From Phytophthora sp. 'mugwort' (lineage: Eukaryota > Oomycota > Peronosporomycetes > Peronosporales > Peronosporaceae): a stretch of DNA of 64,000 nucleotides. The notes under the pieces were generated by a model, which saw only the letters and a list, made by a program, of their open reading frames with translations, ran no database searches and was not told where the DNA came from. Every line of letters begins with the position of its first letter. Position 1 is the stretch's first letter. Made by a program: the position numbers and the translations under genes. Below are positions 55,401 through 64,000 of this stretch, one piece after another. The stretch is taken from the NCBI GenBank assembly GCA_033558025.1, contig JAUCEF010000013.1:551001-615000 (forward strand), written 5' to 3'.

Positions 55401-56517
55401 ATTGGTGAAGGCGATCTACGGTCTCAAGCAAGCTTCGCGCGTGTGGAACGAGACCTTCGACGAGTTCGTGTGCTCCATCGGCTTTCAAGTATCGGCGTTC
55501 GACCCGTGCCTCTACATCAAGATCGTTGACGGTCACTGCGTGCTGGTGCTGGTCTACGTGGATGACGTGCTGATTACCGGAAGTTCACCCGAACTGATCT
55601 CACGCACGAAGACCGACCTCAAGACACGCTTCGAGATGACCGACAGCGGCAAGTGCGCGTTCGTTCTTGGGATCGAATTGGTGGACGGCCCGGACGGCAG
55701 CGTGACGATGTGTCAGCGCCGCTATGTGGATGACATTCTCAAGCGTTTTGGTATGGACGAGTGCAAGGCCGTGGTGAGTCCCGTCGATATAAGCACTCGA
55801 CTGATTTCAAGTGACGCAGCGACCAAGGTGAACGCTCCGTTTCGCGAAGCTGTTGGTGCTCTGATGCACTTGATGACTGCCACGCGCCCGGACATCGCGT
55901 ACGCCGTTGGCTATGCGTCGCGCTTCATGGAGAACCCTCAAGAAGAACACTGGGTTGCGGTCAAGCGTATCTTTCGCTACCTGCAAGGCACCAAGACACA
56001 TGGGATCTGCTTCAAGCCGGGTGACAACATCGACTTTCGCGGGTACTCGGACGCGGACTGGGCTGGCGACCTCGCGGACCGCAAGTCGACTTCCGGCTAC
56101 ACGTTCATGCTAATGGGTGCACAAGTGAGCTGGGGAAGCAAGAAGCAGTCAAGTGTTTCGCTGTCTACGAGTGAGGCGGAGTACATCGCACTCAGTCTGG
56201 CGATCCAAGAGGGCAAGTGGATTCATCGCCTGCTGCGCGAGATTCTGGCGGCCGCTAATGAGACTGGACCCGAGCTCATGATCCGCGAAGACAACCAGTC
56301 GTGCATCAAGATGACGAAGAACCCAGTAAACCACGGTCGCGCCAAGCACATCGACATCAAGTACCACCACATCCGCGATGAAGTGAAGCGCGGTGAAGTC
56401 AAGCTCGAGTACTGCGAGACTTCTGTGATGCTAGCGGACATCATGACGAAGGCTCTCGCGGGACCACGCCATACGGATCTGACGGCGGCTCTCGGCATTC
56501 GTGGGACTTCGCATTGA
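52477..56517 (+). CDS. gag-pol: Intact family A2 gag-pol polyprotein (1346 aa)
   Basis: A complete copia polyprotein that would form virus-like particles, copy the element RNA and integrate the cDNA. Domains: GAG from residue 1; CCHC knuckle C223-C236; protease D300SGAT; integrase finger H433, H438, C468, C471; catalytic D499, D562, E598 (35 residues between the last two); an acidic run near 726-745 followed by a basic run ([18 protein letters not shown]) near 757-780; RT from K879, with D943 in [10 protein letters not shown] and YVDD 1027-1030; RNase H Y1190SDADW, E1235 in SEAEY, D1272 and D1293. The ATG lies in the primer-binding site; M6 (CACCATGT) is an alternative start. About 54934-55139 is an A1-like patch ([13 protein letters not shown]) adding one codon. 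All checked catalytic residues are present. Confidence 0.95.
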   Translation: MSPSTMSSAQDASTKVSIDKFNGDNYATWNRYMRGVFLTKSTWHVVNRETTPSYTDSRAKDDYVKLSNIAFGLMLLHMDADYHHVVDDCEEAWVAWSRLKTLYGGSQKAGRIYLKRQLFSMEMSEGGNVLHHCNEVLNISAKLSSIGAKMEDEDVAICLLRSLPKSYENVVLNLEMSSAELRSQDVVKVLTNEHIKRQGEKTATVKTENAAKAFNTDRESRQCTYCGKVGHTIDKCWTKQKDENRGPRRGGNGRGRGANNIQWRNDSNGYDYDYDRVAFAVSLECGVSTGKNVSGMWAVDSGATHHICNDKTKFVHLIERNEGELSVADGNKAAIMGVGTIVEQVVLPNGDEREIEIKNALYVPSMSKNLLSVPQINKSDKFQVVFDGTKMQIAHKGSKQVVATANLMDGLYWLQTPQRSANAATSGKTVDLHARMGHAPVEVLRKMVDNHMIKDAKAPFKSSGPSLCRGCQQGKMVQKPFPSNRDKRRYDTFELLHFDICGPMEENSLGGSKYLLLIVDEASGCMKGFCLRAKSESEDCIKTYIMKVQKQFGKKVKFVRHDGAREFATNSLNDFYEDEGIEQQTTVPYAHQTNGTAERAIRTIVTIGRSMLHHAKLDKCFWAEAAMTAIYVKNRLPSPKIEHKTPFEIVYNSKPSVKHMRVFGCRTYILTPKEKRLKWDPKARAGLFLGYEEVSKAYRLYDIEAGQVVISRDVNFDESTFGCSPTISDEDVDDLDFDSLDIDNDGFRQTEYTQAGKRKSRPSDEDEAARKPRAVRHRPGLEEASAPNYSPPHRADADEEEKSGDQDEESTPPVFWRASANAVEAAVDLSEPSTFQEAVNGPDQLHWRKAIRAELKSMRLRGVFRAAKLPSGQSAIGTKWVFKIKRKADGSIEKYKARLVAKGFKQKYGIDYTETFSPVVKYVTLRMIIAIAKYFGWPLDQLDVVTAFLYGIMKELVFCAVPEGVDLDGDFDCLELVKAIYGLKQASRVWNETFDEFVCSIGFQVSAFDPCLYIKIVDGHCVLVLVYVDDVLITGSSPELISRTKTDLKTRFEMTDSGKCAFVLGIELVDGPDGSVTMCQRRYVDDILKRFGMDECKAVVSPVDISTRLISSDAATKVNAPFREAVGALMHLMTATRPDIAYAVGYASRFMENPQEEHWVAVKRIFRYLQGTKTHGICFKPGDNIDFRGYSDADWAGDLADRKSTSGYTFMLMGAQVSWGSKKQSSVSLSTSEAEYIALSLAIQEGKWIHRLLREILAAANETGPELMIREDNQSCIKMTKNPVNHGRAKHIDIKYHHIRDEVKRGEVKLEYCETSVMLADIMTKALAGPRHTDLTAALGIRGTSH

Positions 56518-56524
56518 GGGGGCG

Positions 56525-56874
56525 TATTGACGGTTACCGGTTTGGTATCAGTTATTAGCCGTGAACCGGTTAACCCGAACCGGTCCAATCCGAATCCACG
56601 TTGATTATGGTGATTACGGTAAGTTGTTTACGCCACCGATGATTAGACGAGTAGGATGATTGGACGAACACCGGTGAGTGATGGTTGATTAGATGCACTA
56701 GGTGATAGGACGCAGGGTCGCGTGTCTATAACAGTAGGGTGTAAGCTCCAACAATTCAATCACTTTCGAATCTTCATTCTACCCCTCAAGTGCCTTCGCT
56801 CCGGTCCCGCCGTCTGCGACGTCCCTCCCTCCGCTTCGTACAAGCTTCGTGTCCAAGATCCATACCTTTCATCA
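56525..56874 (+). repeat. A2 LTR shared by array monomers 2 and 3 (350 bp)
   Basis: 4402 bp after the previous array LTR. It differs from 52123-52472 by one substitution that I noticed (CGAATCC for CGAACCC). The primer-binding site starts at 56875. Confidence 0.95.
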
Positions 56875-56878
56875 GGTT

Positions 56879-59800
56879 ATGAGCCCAAGCACCATGTCCT
56901 CTGCCCAAGACGCCTCGACCAAGGTCTCCATTGACAAGTTCAACGGGGACAACTACGCGACGTGGAACCGCTACATGCGTGGCGTGTTCCTGACCAAGTC
57001 GACGTGGCATGTCGTGAACCGTGAGACGACGCCAAGCTACACGGACTCGCGGGCCAAGGACGACTACGTCAAGTTGAGCAACATCGCTTTCGGACTGATG
57101 CTGCTCCACATGGACGCGGACTACCACCATGTGGTCGACGACTGCGAGGAAGCGTGGGTTGCCTGGTCGCGCCTGAAGACGCTGTACGGTGGTTCGCAGA
57201 AGGCTGGACGCATCTACCTGAAGCGCCAACTCTTCAGCATGGAGATGTCGGAAGGCGGCAATGTGTTGCATCATTGCAACGAAGTCCTCAACATCAGCGC
57301 CAAGCTCAGCAGCATCGGTGCCAAGATGGAGGACGAGGACGTGGCGATCTGCTTGTTGCGCAGCCTCCCCAAGAGCTACGAGAACGTCGTGCTGAACTTG
57401 GAGATGAGCAGCGCTGAACTGCGGTCGCAAGACGTCGTGAAGGTGCTCACGAACAAGCACATCAAGAGACAAGGCGAGAAGACGGCGACGGTGAAGACTG
57501 AGAACGCGGCCAAGGCGTTCAACACCGACCGAGAGTCTCGCCAGTGTACGTACTGCGGAAAAGTGGGGCACACGATTGACAAGTGCTGGACCAAGCAGAA
57601 GGACGAGAACCGAGGGCCGAGACGCGGCGGCAACGGCCGTGGACGCGGGGCCAACAACATCCAGTGGAGAAACGACAGCAACGGCTACGACTACGACTAC
57701 GATCGAGTAGCGTTCGCGGTTTCACTGGAATGTGGGGTTTCGACGGGCAAGAATGTGTCCGGGATGTGGGCGGTCGACAGCGGCGCAACGCACCACATCT
57801 GCAACGACAAGACCAAGTTCGTCCATTTGATTGAGCGGAACGAAGGCGAACTTTCGGTGGCCGACGGCAACAAGGCGGCCATCATGGGTGTGGGGACCAT
57901 CGTGGAACAAGTGGTTCTGCCCAATGGCGACGAGCGCGAGATCGAGATCAAGAACGCGCTGTACGTGCCAAGCATGAGCAAGAATCTGCTTTCGGTACCG
58001 CAGATCAACAAAAGTGACAAGTTTCAAGTGGTGTTCGACGGCACCAAGATGCAGATTGCGCACAAAGGCTCCAAGCAAGTGGTGGCGACGGCAAACCTCA
58101 TGGATGGACTCTACTGGCTTCAGACGCCTCAGCGATCGGCGAATGCGGCGACGAGTGGCAAGACTGTCGACCTGCACGCGCGCATGGGTCACGCTCCGGT
58201 TGAGGTGCTTCGCAAGATGGTCGACAACCACATGATCAAGGACGCGAAGGCACCTTTCAAGTCGAGCGGACCAAGTCTGTGTCGTGGTTGCCAGCAAGGT
58301 AAAATGGTCCAAAAACCATTCCCAAGCAACCGTGACAAGCGTCGCTACGACACATTTGAGCTGCTCCACTTCGACATCTGCGGACCCATGGAGGAAAACT
58401 CGCTTGGCGGCAGCAAGTACCTGCTACTGATCGTGGACGAAGCCAGTGGATGCATGAAGGGTTTCTGCCTGCGTGCCAAGTCGGAGAGCGAAGACTGCAT
58501 CAAGACGTACATCATGAAGGTGCAGAAGCAGTTCGGCAAGAAGGTCAAGTTTGTGCGGCACGACGGAGCTCGTGAGTTTGCGACCAACTCGCTCAACGAC
58601 TTCTACGAAGACGAAGGCATCGAGCAGCAAACCACGGTTCCGTACGCGCACCAGACGAACGGCACGGCAGAGCGAGCCATCCGAACTATCGTTACGATCG
58701 GCCGCAGCATGCTGCATCACGCCAAGCTGGACAAGTGTTTCTGGGCTGAGGCGGCCATGACTGCCATCTACGTGAAGAATCGTCTGCCGTCACCCAAGAT
58801 CGAGCACAAGACTCCGTTCGAGATCGTTTACAACTCCAAGCCGAGTGTGAAGCACATGCGTGTGTTCGGCTGTCGGACGTACATTCTGACTCCGAAGGAG
58901 AAGCGGCTCAAGTGGGATCCCAAGGCTCGCGCTGGACTGTTCCTGGGTTACGAAGAAGTGTCCAAGGCGTATCGACTTTATGACATCGAGGCGGGGCAGG
59001 TGGTTATCAGTCGCGATGTCAACTTCGATGAGTCGACCTTTGGATGTTCACCGACGATTTCCGATGAAGATGTCGATGACCTGGACTTCGACTCGCTTGA
59101 CATCGACAATGATGGTTTCCGCCAGACGGAGTACACGCAGGCAGGGAAGCGCAAGAGCCGCCCGAGTGACGAAGATGAAGCTGCCAGAAAACCGCGAGCT
59201 GTGCGTCATCGACCTGGACTGGAAGAAGCAAGTGCGCCGAACTACTCCCCTCCGCACCGAGCAGACGCAGACGAAGAAGAAAAGTCTGGAGACCAAGATG
59301 AAGAATCGACTCCACCAGTTTTTTGGCGTGCAAGTGCCAATGCCGTCGAAGCAGGCGATCTATCGGAGCCGACGACATTCCAAGAAGCGGTGAACGGCCC
59401 CGACCAAGTGCACTGGCGCAAGGCGATTCGTGCTGAGCTCGAATCGATGCGACTTCGTGGTGTGTTTCGTGCTGCCAAGTTGCCTAACGGACAACGCGCC
59501 ATCGGCACCAAGTGGGTGTTCAAGATCAAGCGCAAAGCGGACGGATCGATCGAGAAGTACAAGGCGCGCCTCGTGGCCAAGGGGTTCAAGCAGAAGTACG
59601 GCATCGACTACACCGAGACGTTCTCGCCCGTGGTCAAGTACGTGACGCTGCGCATGATCATCGCGATTGCCAAGTATTTTGGCTGGCCCCTCGACCAACT
59701 CGACGTGGTGACAGCTTTCCTGTACGGGATAATGAAAGAACTGGTGTTCTGCGCGGTCCCCGAAGGTGTTGATCTCGACGGTGACTTCGACTGCCTGGAA

Positions 59801-60915
59801 TTGGTGAAGGCGATCTACGGTCTCAAGCAAGCTTCGCGCGTGTGGAACGAGACCTTCGACGAGTTCGTGTGCTCCATCGGCTTTCAAGTATCGGCGTTCG
59901 ACCCGTGCCTCTACATCAAGATCGTTGACGGTCACTGCGTGCTGGTGCTGGTCTACGTGGATGACGTGCTGATTACCGGAAGTTCACCCGAACTGATCTC
60001 ACGCACGAAGACCGACCTCAAGACACGCTTCGAGATGACCGACAGCGGCAAGTGCGCGTTCGTTCTTGGGATCGAATTGGTGGACGGCCCGGACGGCAGC
60101 GTGACGATGTGTCAGCGCCGCTATGTGGATGACATTCTCAAGCGTTTTGGTATGGACGAGTGCAAGGCCGTGGTGAGTCCCGTCGATATAAGCACTCGAC
60201 TGATTTCAAGTGACGCAGCGACCAAGGTGAACGCTCCGTTTCGCGAAGCTGTTGGTGCTCTGATGCACTTGATGACTGCCACGCGCCCGGACATCGCGTA
60301 CGCCGTTGGCTATGCGTCGCGCTTCATGGAGAACCCTCAAGAAGAACACTGGGTTGCGGTCAAGCGTATCTTTCGCTACCTGCAAGGCACCAAGACACAT
60401 GGGATCTGCTTCAAGCCGGGTGACAACATCGACTTTCGTGGGTACTCGGATGCGGACTGGGCTGGCGACCTCGCGGACCGCAAGTCGACTTCCGGCTACA
60501 CGTTCATGCTAATGGGTGCACCAGTGAGCTGGGGAAGCAAGAAGCAGTCAAGTGTTTCGCTGTCTACGAGTGAGGCGGAGTACATCGCACTCAGTCTGGC
60601 GATCCAAGAGGGCAAGTGGATTCATCGCCTGCTGCGCGAGATTCTGGCGGCCGCTAATGAGACTGGACCCGAGCTCATGATCCGCGAAGACAACCAGTCG
60701 TGCATCAAGATGACGAAGAACCCAGTAAACACGGTCGCGCCAAGCACATCGACATCAAGTACCACCACATCCGCGATGAAGTGAAGCGCGGTGAAGTCAA
60801 GCTCGAGTACTGCGAGACTTCTGTGATGCTAGCGGACATCATGACGAAGGCTCTCGCGGGACCACGCCATACGGATCTGACGGCGGCTCTCGGCATTCGT
60901 GGGACTTCGCATTGA
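56879..60915 (+). pseudogene. gag-pol: A2 gag-pol monomer 3, single 1-bp deletion near the end
   Basis: It opens at the ATG in the primer-binding site and is uninterrupted through GAG, CCHC, protease, DD35E integrase, RT (YVDDVLITG) and RNase H to NPVN. There a 1-bp deletion near 60727-60731 (CCAGTAAAC-ACGG) shifts the frame to a stop at 60784. The correct frame continues [10 protein letters not shown] to RGTSH, stop 60913-60915. Only the last ~60 residues are lost, including one RNase H aspartate (HID). It lacks the A1-like patch of the neighbouring copy and so is one codon shorter there ([12 protein letters not shown]). Confidence 0.94.
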
Positions 60916-60922
60916 GGGGGCG

Positions 60923-61272
60923 TATTGACGGTTACCGGTTTGGTATCAGTTATTAGCCGTGAACCGGTTAACCCGAACCGGTCCAATCCGAACCCACGTT
61001 GATTATGGTGATTACGGTAAGTTGTTTACGCCACCGATGATTAGACGAGTAGGATGATTGGACGAACACCGGTGAGTGATGGTTGATTAGATGCACTAGG
61101 TGATAGGACGCAGGGTCGCGTGTCTATAACAGTAGGGTGTAAGCTCCAACAATTCAATCACTTTCGAATCTTCATTCTACCCCTCAAGTGCCTTCGCTCC
61201 GGTCCCGCCGTCTGCGACGTCCCTCCCTCCGCTTCGTACAAGCTTCGTGTCCAAGATCCATACCTTTCATCA
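60923..61272 (+). repeat. A2 LTR shared by array monomers 3 and 4 (350 bp)
   Basis: 4398 bp after the previous array LTR, with the primer-binding site at 61273. Essentially identical to 52123-52472. Confidence 0.95.
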
Positions 61273-61276
61273 GGTT

Positions 61277-64000
61277 ATGAGCCCAAGCACCATGTCCTCT
61301 GCCCAAGACGCCTCGACCAAGGTCTCCATTGACAAGTTCAACGGGGACAACTACGCGACGTGGAACCGCTACATGCGTGGCGTGTTCCTGACCAAGTCGA
61401 CGTGGCATGTCGTGAACCGTGAGACGACGCCAAGCTACACGGACTCGCGGGCCAAGGACGACTACGTCAAGTTGAGCAACATCGCTTTCGGACTGATGCT
61501 GCTCCACATGGACGCGGACTACCACCATGTGGTCGACGACTGCGAGGAAGCGTGGGTTGCCTGGTCGCGCCTGAAGACGCTGTACGGTGGTTCGCAGAAG
61601 GCTGGACGCATCTACCTGAAGCGCCAACTCTTCAGCATGGAGATGTCGGAAGGCGGCAATGTGTTGCATCATTGCAACGAAGTCCTCAACATCAGCGCCA
61701 AGCTCAGCAGCATCGGTGCCAAGATGGAGGACGAGGACGTGGCGATCTGCTTGTTGCGCAGCCTCCCCAAGAGCTACGAGAACGTCGTGCTGAACTTGGA
61801 GATGAGCAGCGCTGAACTGCGGTCGCAAGACGTCGTGAAGGTGCTCACGAACGAGCACATCAAGAGACAAGGCGAGAAGACGGCGACGGTGAAGACTGAG
61901 AACGCGGCCAAGGCGTTCAACACCGACCGAGAGTCTCGCCAGTGTACGTACTGCGGAAAAGTGGGGCACACGATTGACAAGTGCTGGACCAAGCAGAAGG
62001 ACGAGAACCGAGGGCCGAGACGCGGCGGCAACGGCCGTGGACGCGGGGCCAACAACATCCAGTGGAGAAACGACAGCAACGGCTACGACTACGACTACGA
62101 TCGAGTAGCGTTCGCGGTTTCACTGGAATGTGGGGTTTCGACGGGCAAGAATGTGTCCGGGATGTGGGCGGTCGACAGCGGCGCAACGCACCACATCTGC
62201 AACGACAAGACCAAGTTCGTCCATTTGATTGAGCGGAACGAAGGCGAACTTTCGGTGGCCGACGGCAACAAGGCGGCCATCATGGGTGTGGGGACCATCG
62301 TGGAACAAGTGGTTCTGCCCAATGGCGACGAGCGCGAGATCGAGATCAAGAACGCGCTGTACGTGCCAAGCATGAGCAAGAATCTGCTTTCGGTACCGCA
62401 GATCAACAAAAGTGACAAGTTTCAAGTGGTGTTCGACGGCACCAAGATGCAGATTGCGCACAAAGGCTCCAAGCAAGTGGTGGCGACGGCAAACCTCATG
62501 GATGGACTCTACTGGCTTCAGACGCCTCAGCGATCGGCGAATGCGGCGACGAGTGGCAAGACTGTCGACCTGCACGCGCGCATGGGTCACGCTCCGGTTG
62601 AGGTGCTTCGCAAGATGGTCGACAACCACATGATCAAGGACGCGAAGGCACCTTTCAAGTCGAGCGGACCAAGTCTGTGTCGTGGTTGCCAGCAAGGTAA
62701 AATGGTCCAAAAACCATTCCCAAGCAACCGTGACAAGCGTCGCTACGACACATTTGAGCTGCTCCACTTCGACATCTGCGGACCCATGGAGGAAAACTCG
62801 CTTGGCGGCAGCAAGTACCTGCTACTGATCGTGGACGAAGCCAGTGGATGCATGAAGGGTTTCTGCCTGCGTGCCAAGTCGGAGAGCGAAGACTGCATCA
62901 AGACGTACATCATGAAGGTGCAGAAGCAGTTCGGCAAGAAGGTCAAGTTTGTGCGGCACGACGGAGCTCGTGAGTTTGCGACCAACTCGCTCAACGACTT
63001 CTACGAAGACGAAGGCATCGAGCAGCAAACCACGGTTCCGTACGCGCACCAGACGAACGGCACGGCAGAGCGAGCTATCCGAACTATCGTCACGATCGGC
63101 CGCAGCATGCTGCATCACGCTAAGCTGGACAAGTGTTTCTGGGCTGAGGCGGCCATGACTGCCATCTACGTGAAGAATCGTCTGCCGTCACCCAAGATCG
63201 AGCACAAGACTCCGTTCGAGATCGTTTACAACTCCAAGCCGAGTGTGAAGCACATGCGTGTGTTCGGCTGTCGGACGTACATTCTGACTCCGAAGGAGAA
63301 GCGGCTCAAGTGGGATCCCAAGGCTCGCGCTGGACTGTTCCTGGGTTACGAAGAAGTGTCCAAGGCGTATCGACTTTATGACATCGAGGCGGGGCAGGTG
63401 GTTATCAGTCGCGATGTCAACTTCGATGAGTCGACCTTTGGATGTTCACCGACGATTTCCGATGAAGATGTCGATGACCTGGACTTCGACTCGCTCGACA
63501 TCGACAATGATGGTTTCCGCCAGACGGAGTACACGCAGGCAGGGAAGCGCAAGAGCCGCCCGAGTGACGAAGATGAAGCTGCCAGAAAACCGCGAGCTGT
63601 GCGTCATCGACCTGGACTGGAAGAAGCAAGTGCGCCGAACTACTCCCCTCCGCACCGAGCAGACGCAGACGAAGAAGAAAAGTCTGGAGACCAAGATGAA
63701 GAATCGACTCCACCAGTTTTTTGGCGTGCAAGTGCCAATGCCGTCGAAGCAGGCGATCTATCGGAGCCGACGACATTCCAAGAAGCGGTGAACGGCCCCG
63801 ACCAAGTGCACTGGCGCAAGGCGATTCGTGCTGAGCTCGAATCGATGCGACTTCGTGGTGTGTTTCGTGCTGCCAAGTTGCCTAACGGACAACGCGCCAT
63901 CGGCACCAAGTGGGTGTTCAAGATCAAGCGCAAAGCGGACGGATCGATCGAGAAGTACAAGGCGCGCCTCGTGGCCAAGGGGTTCAAGCAGAAGTATGGC
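61277..64000 (+). CDS. gag-pol: A2 gag-pol monomer 4, first 908 codons, cut by window end
   Basis: The frame is open from the ATG in the primer-binding site to base 64000. It covers GAG, CCHC knuckle, DSGAT protease, HHCC and DD35E integrase, the acidic/basic linker and the first part of RT ([13 protein letters not shown] to FKQKYG). No stop or frameshift is seen. It carries the A2 version of the linker/RT boundary ([21 protein letters not shown]). Whether the copy is complete depends on the sequence to the right. Confidence 0.92.
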   Translation, partial: MSPSTMSSAQDASTKVSIDKFNGDNYATWNRYMRGVFLTKSTWHVVNRETTPSYTDSRAKDDYVKLSNIAFGLMLLHMDADYHHVVDDCEEAWVAWSRLKTLYGGSQKAGRIYLKRQLFSMEMSEGGNVLHHCNEVLNISAKLSSIGAKMEDEDVAICLLRSLPKSYENVVLNLEMSSAELRSQDVVKVLTNEHIKRQGEKTATVKTENAAKAFNTDRESRQCTYCGKVGHTIDKCWTKQKDENRGPRRGGNGRGRGANNIQWRNDSNGYDYDYDRVAFAVSLECGVSTGKNVSGMWAVDSGATHHICNDKTKFVHLIERNEGELSVADGNKAAIMGVGTIVEQVVLPNGDEREIEIKNALYVPSMSKNLLSVPQINKSDKFQVVFDGTKMQIAHKGSKQVVATANLMDGLYWLQTPQRSANAATSGKTVDLHARMGHAPVEVLRKMVDNHMIKDAKAPFKSSGPSLCRGCQQGKMVQKPFPSNRDKRRYDTFELLHFDICGPMEENSLGGSKYLLLIVDEASGCMKGFCLRAKSESEDCIKTYIMKVQKQFGKKVKFVRHDGAREFATNSLNDFYEDEGIEQQTTVPYAHQTNGTAERAIRTIVTIGRSMLHHAKLDKCFWAEAAMTAIYVKNRLPSPKIEHKTPFEIVYNSKPSVKHMRVFGCRTYILTPKEKRLKWDPKARAGLFLGYEEVSKAYRLYDIEAGQVVISRDVNFDESTFGCSPTISDEDVDDLDFDSLDIDNDGFRQTEYTQAGKRKSRPSDEDEAARKPRAVRHRPGLEEASAPNYSPPHRADADEEEKSGDQDEESTPPVFWRASANAVEAGDLSEPTTFQEAVNGPDQVHWRKAIRAELESMRLRGVFRAAKLPNGQRAIGTKWVFKIKRKADGSIEKYKARLVAKGFKQKYG

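Larger units (their letters stand above)
38259..64000 (+). mobile_element. Array of at least four A2 monomers sharing single LTRs
   Basis: LTRs lie at 38259, 52123, 56525 and 60923, each followed directly by primer-binding site and gag-pol, with no host DNA between. Monomer 1 is enlarged by nested A1 and B elements; monomers 2 and 3 have a 4398-4402 bp period. The left end is inserted in B2 gag; the right end is outside the window. Confidence 0.92.

Noticed and set aside
1..64000. CRISPR array, plasmid or phage interpretation of the repeats
   Set aside because: The repeats are kilobase-scale copia elements with LTRs, TSDs and RT/RNase H domains. No short regularly spaced repeats or prokaryotic genes are present.

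Overview
The window is eukaryotic repeat DNA, and I can assign essentially every base to LTR retrotransposons of the Ty1/copia superfamily (order GAG-PR-IN-RT-RNaseH, DD35E integrase, YVDD reverse transcriptase). I see no host gene, tRNA, rRNA, CRISPR array or prokaryotic feature. The best guess for the host is an oomycete, probably Phytophthora-like. The family B LTRs carry a 17-base match to the oomycete initiator plus flanking-promoter-region consensus, and the layout resembles the copia-rich (CoLT) centromeres described for Phytophthora sojae. Both points rest on recalled literature and were not searched.

Two related families are present. Family A has a polyprotein of about 1346 aa and LTRs of about 343-350 bp. 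Its subtypes are A1 (LTR starts TATTGAGGG, protein ends HACSH), A2 (LTR starts TATTGACGG, protein ends RGTSH) and a diverged internal type A3. Family B has a polyprotein of about 1376 aa and LTRs of 313 bp; one variant, B2, has a 354 bp LTR. Both make 5-bp target-site duplications (TSDs). In both, a primer-binding site complementary to the anticodon arm of initiator tRNA-Met lies directly after the 5' LTR and contains the ATG of gag-pol.

Layout. 1-595: 5' end of a minus-strand A2. 596-18778: an A1 array of three monomers sharing LTRs. Its first monomer is split by a deleted B element (1881-10045), which itself holds a complete A1 (2661-7393, TSD TGGGG) and a solo LTR (8460-8798, TSD CACTA). 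18779-23491: a minus-strand B. 23492-25050: an A1 3' end facing an inverted A1 3' end, giving a 551-bp-arm inverted repeat. 25051-37776: an A2 split by a tandem pair of minus-strand B elements (28219-37342; the first has an intact 1376-aa frame). 37777-38258: the start of a B2 element. 38259-64000: an A2 array of at least four monomers sharing LTRs. Its first monomer is split by an A1 (39253-43988, TSD GGCGT) and a minus-strand B (47167-51885, TSD AAGAC). The second has an intact 1346-aa frame, and the last runs off the window.

How it works together. Intact B (28489-32619) and A2 (52477-56517) frames could supply GAG, protease, integrase and RT/RNaseH in trans to the broken copies. The elements insert into each other, share LTRs in tandem, exchange short sequence patches and form solo LTRs. 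This is the pattern expected of a gene-free, self-targeting, recombining locus such as a centromere core or other heterochromatin.
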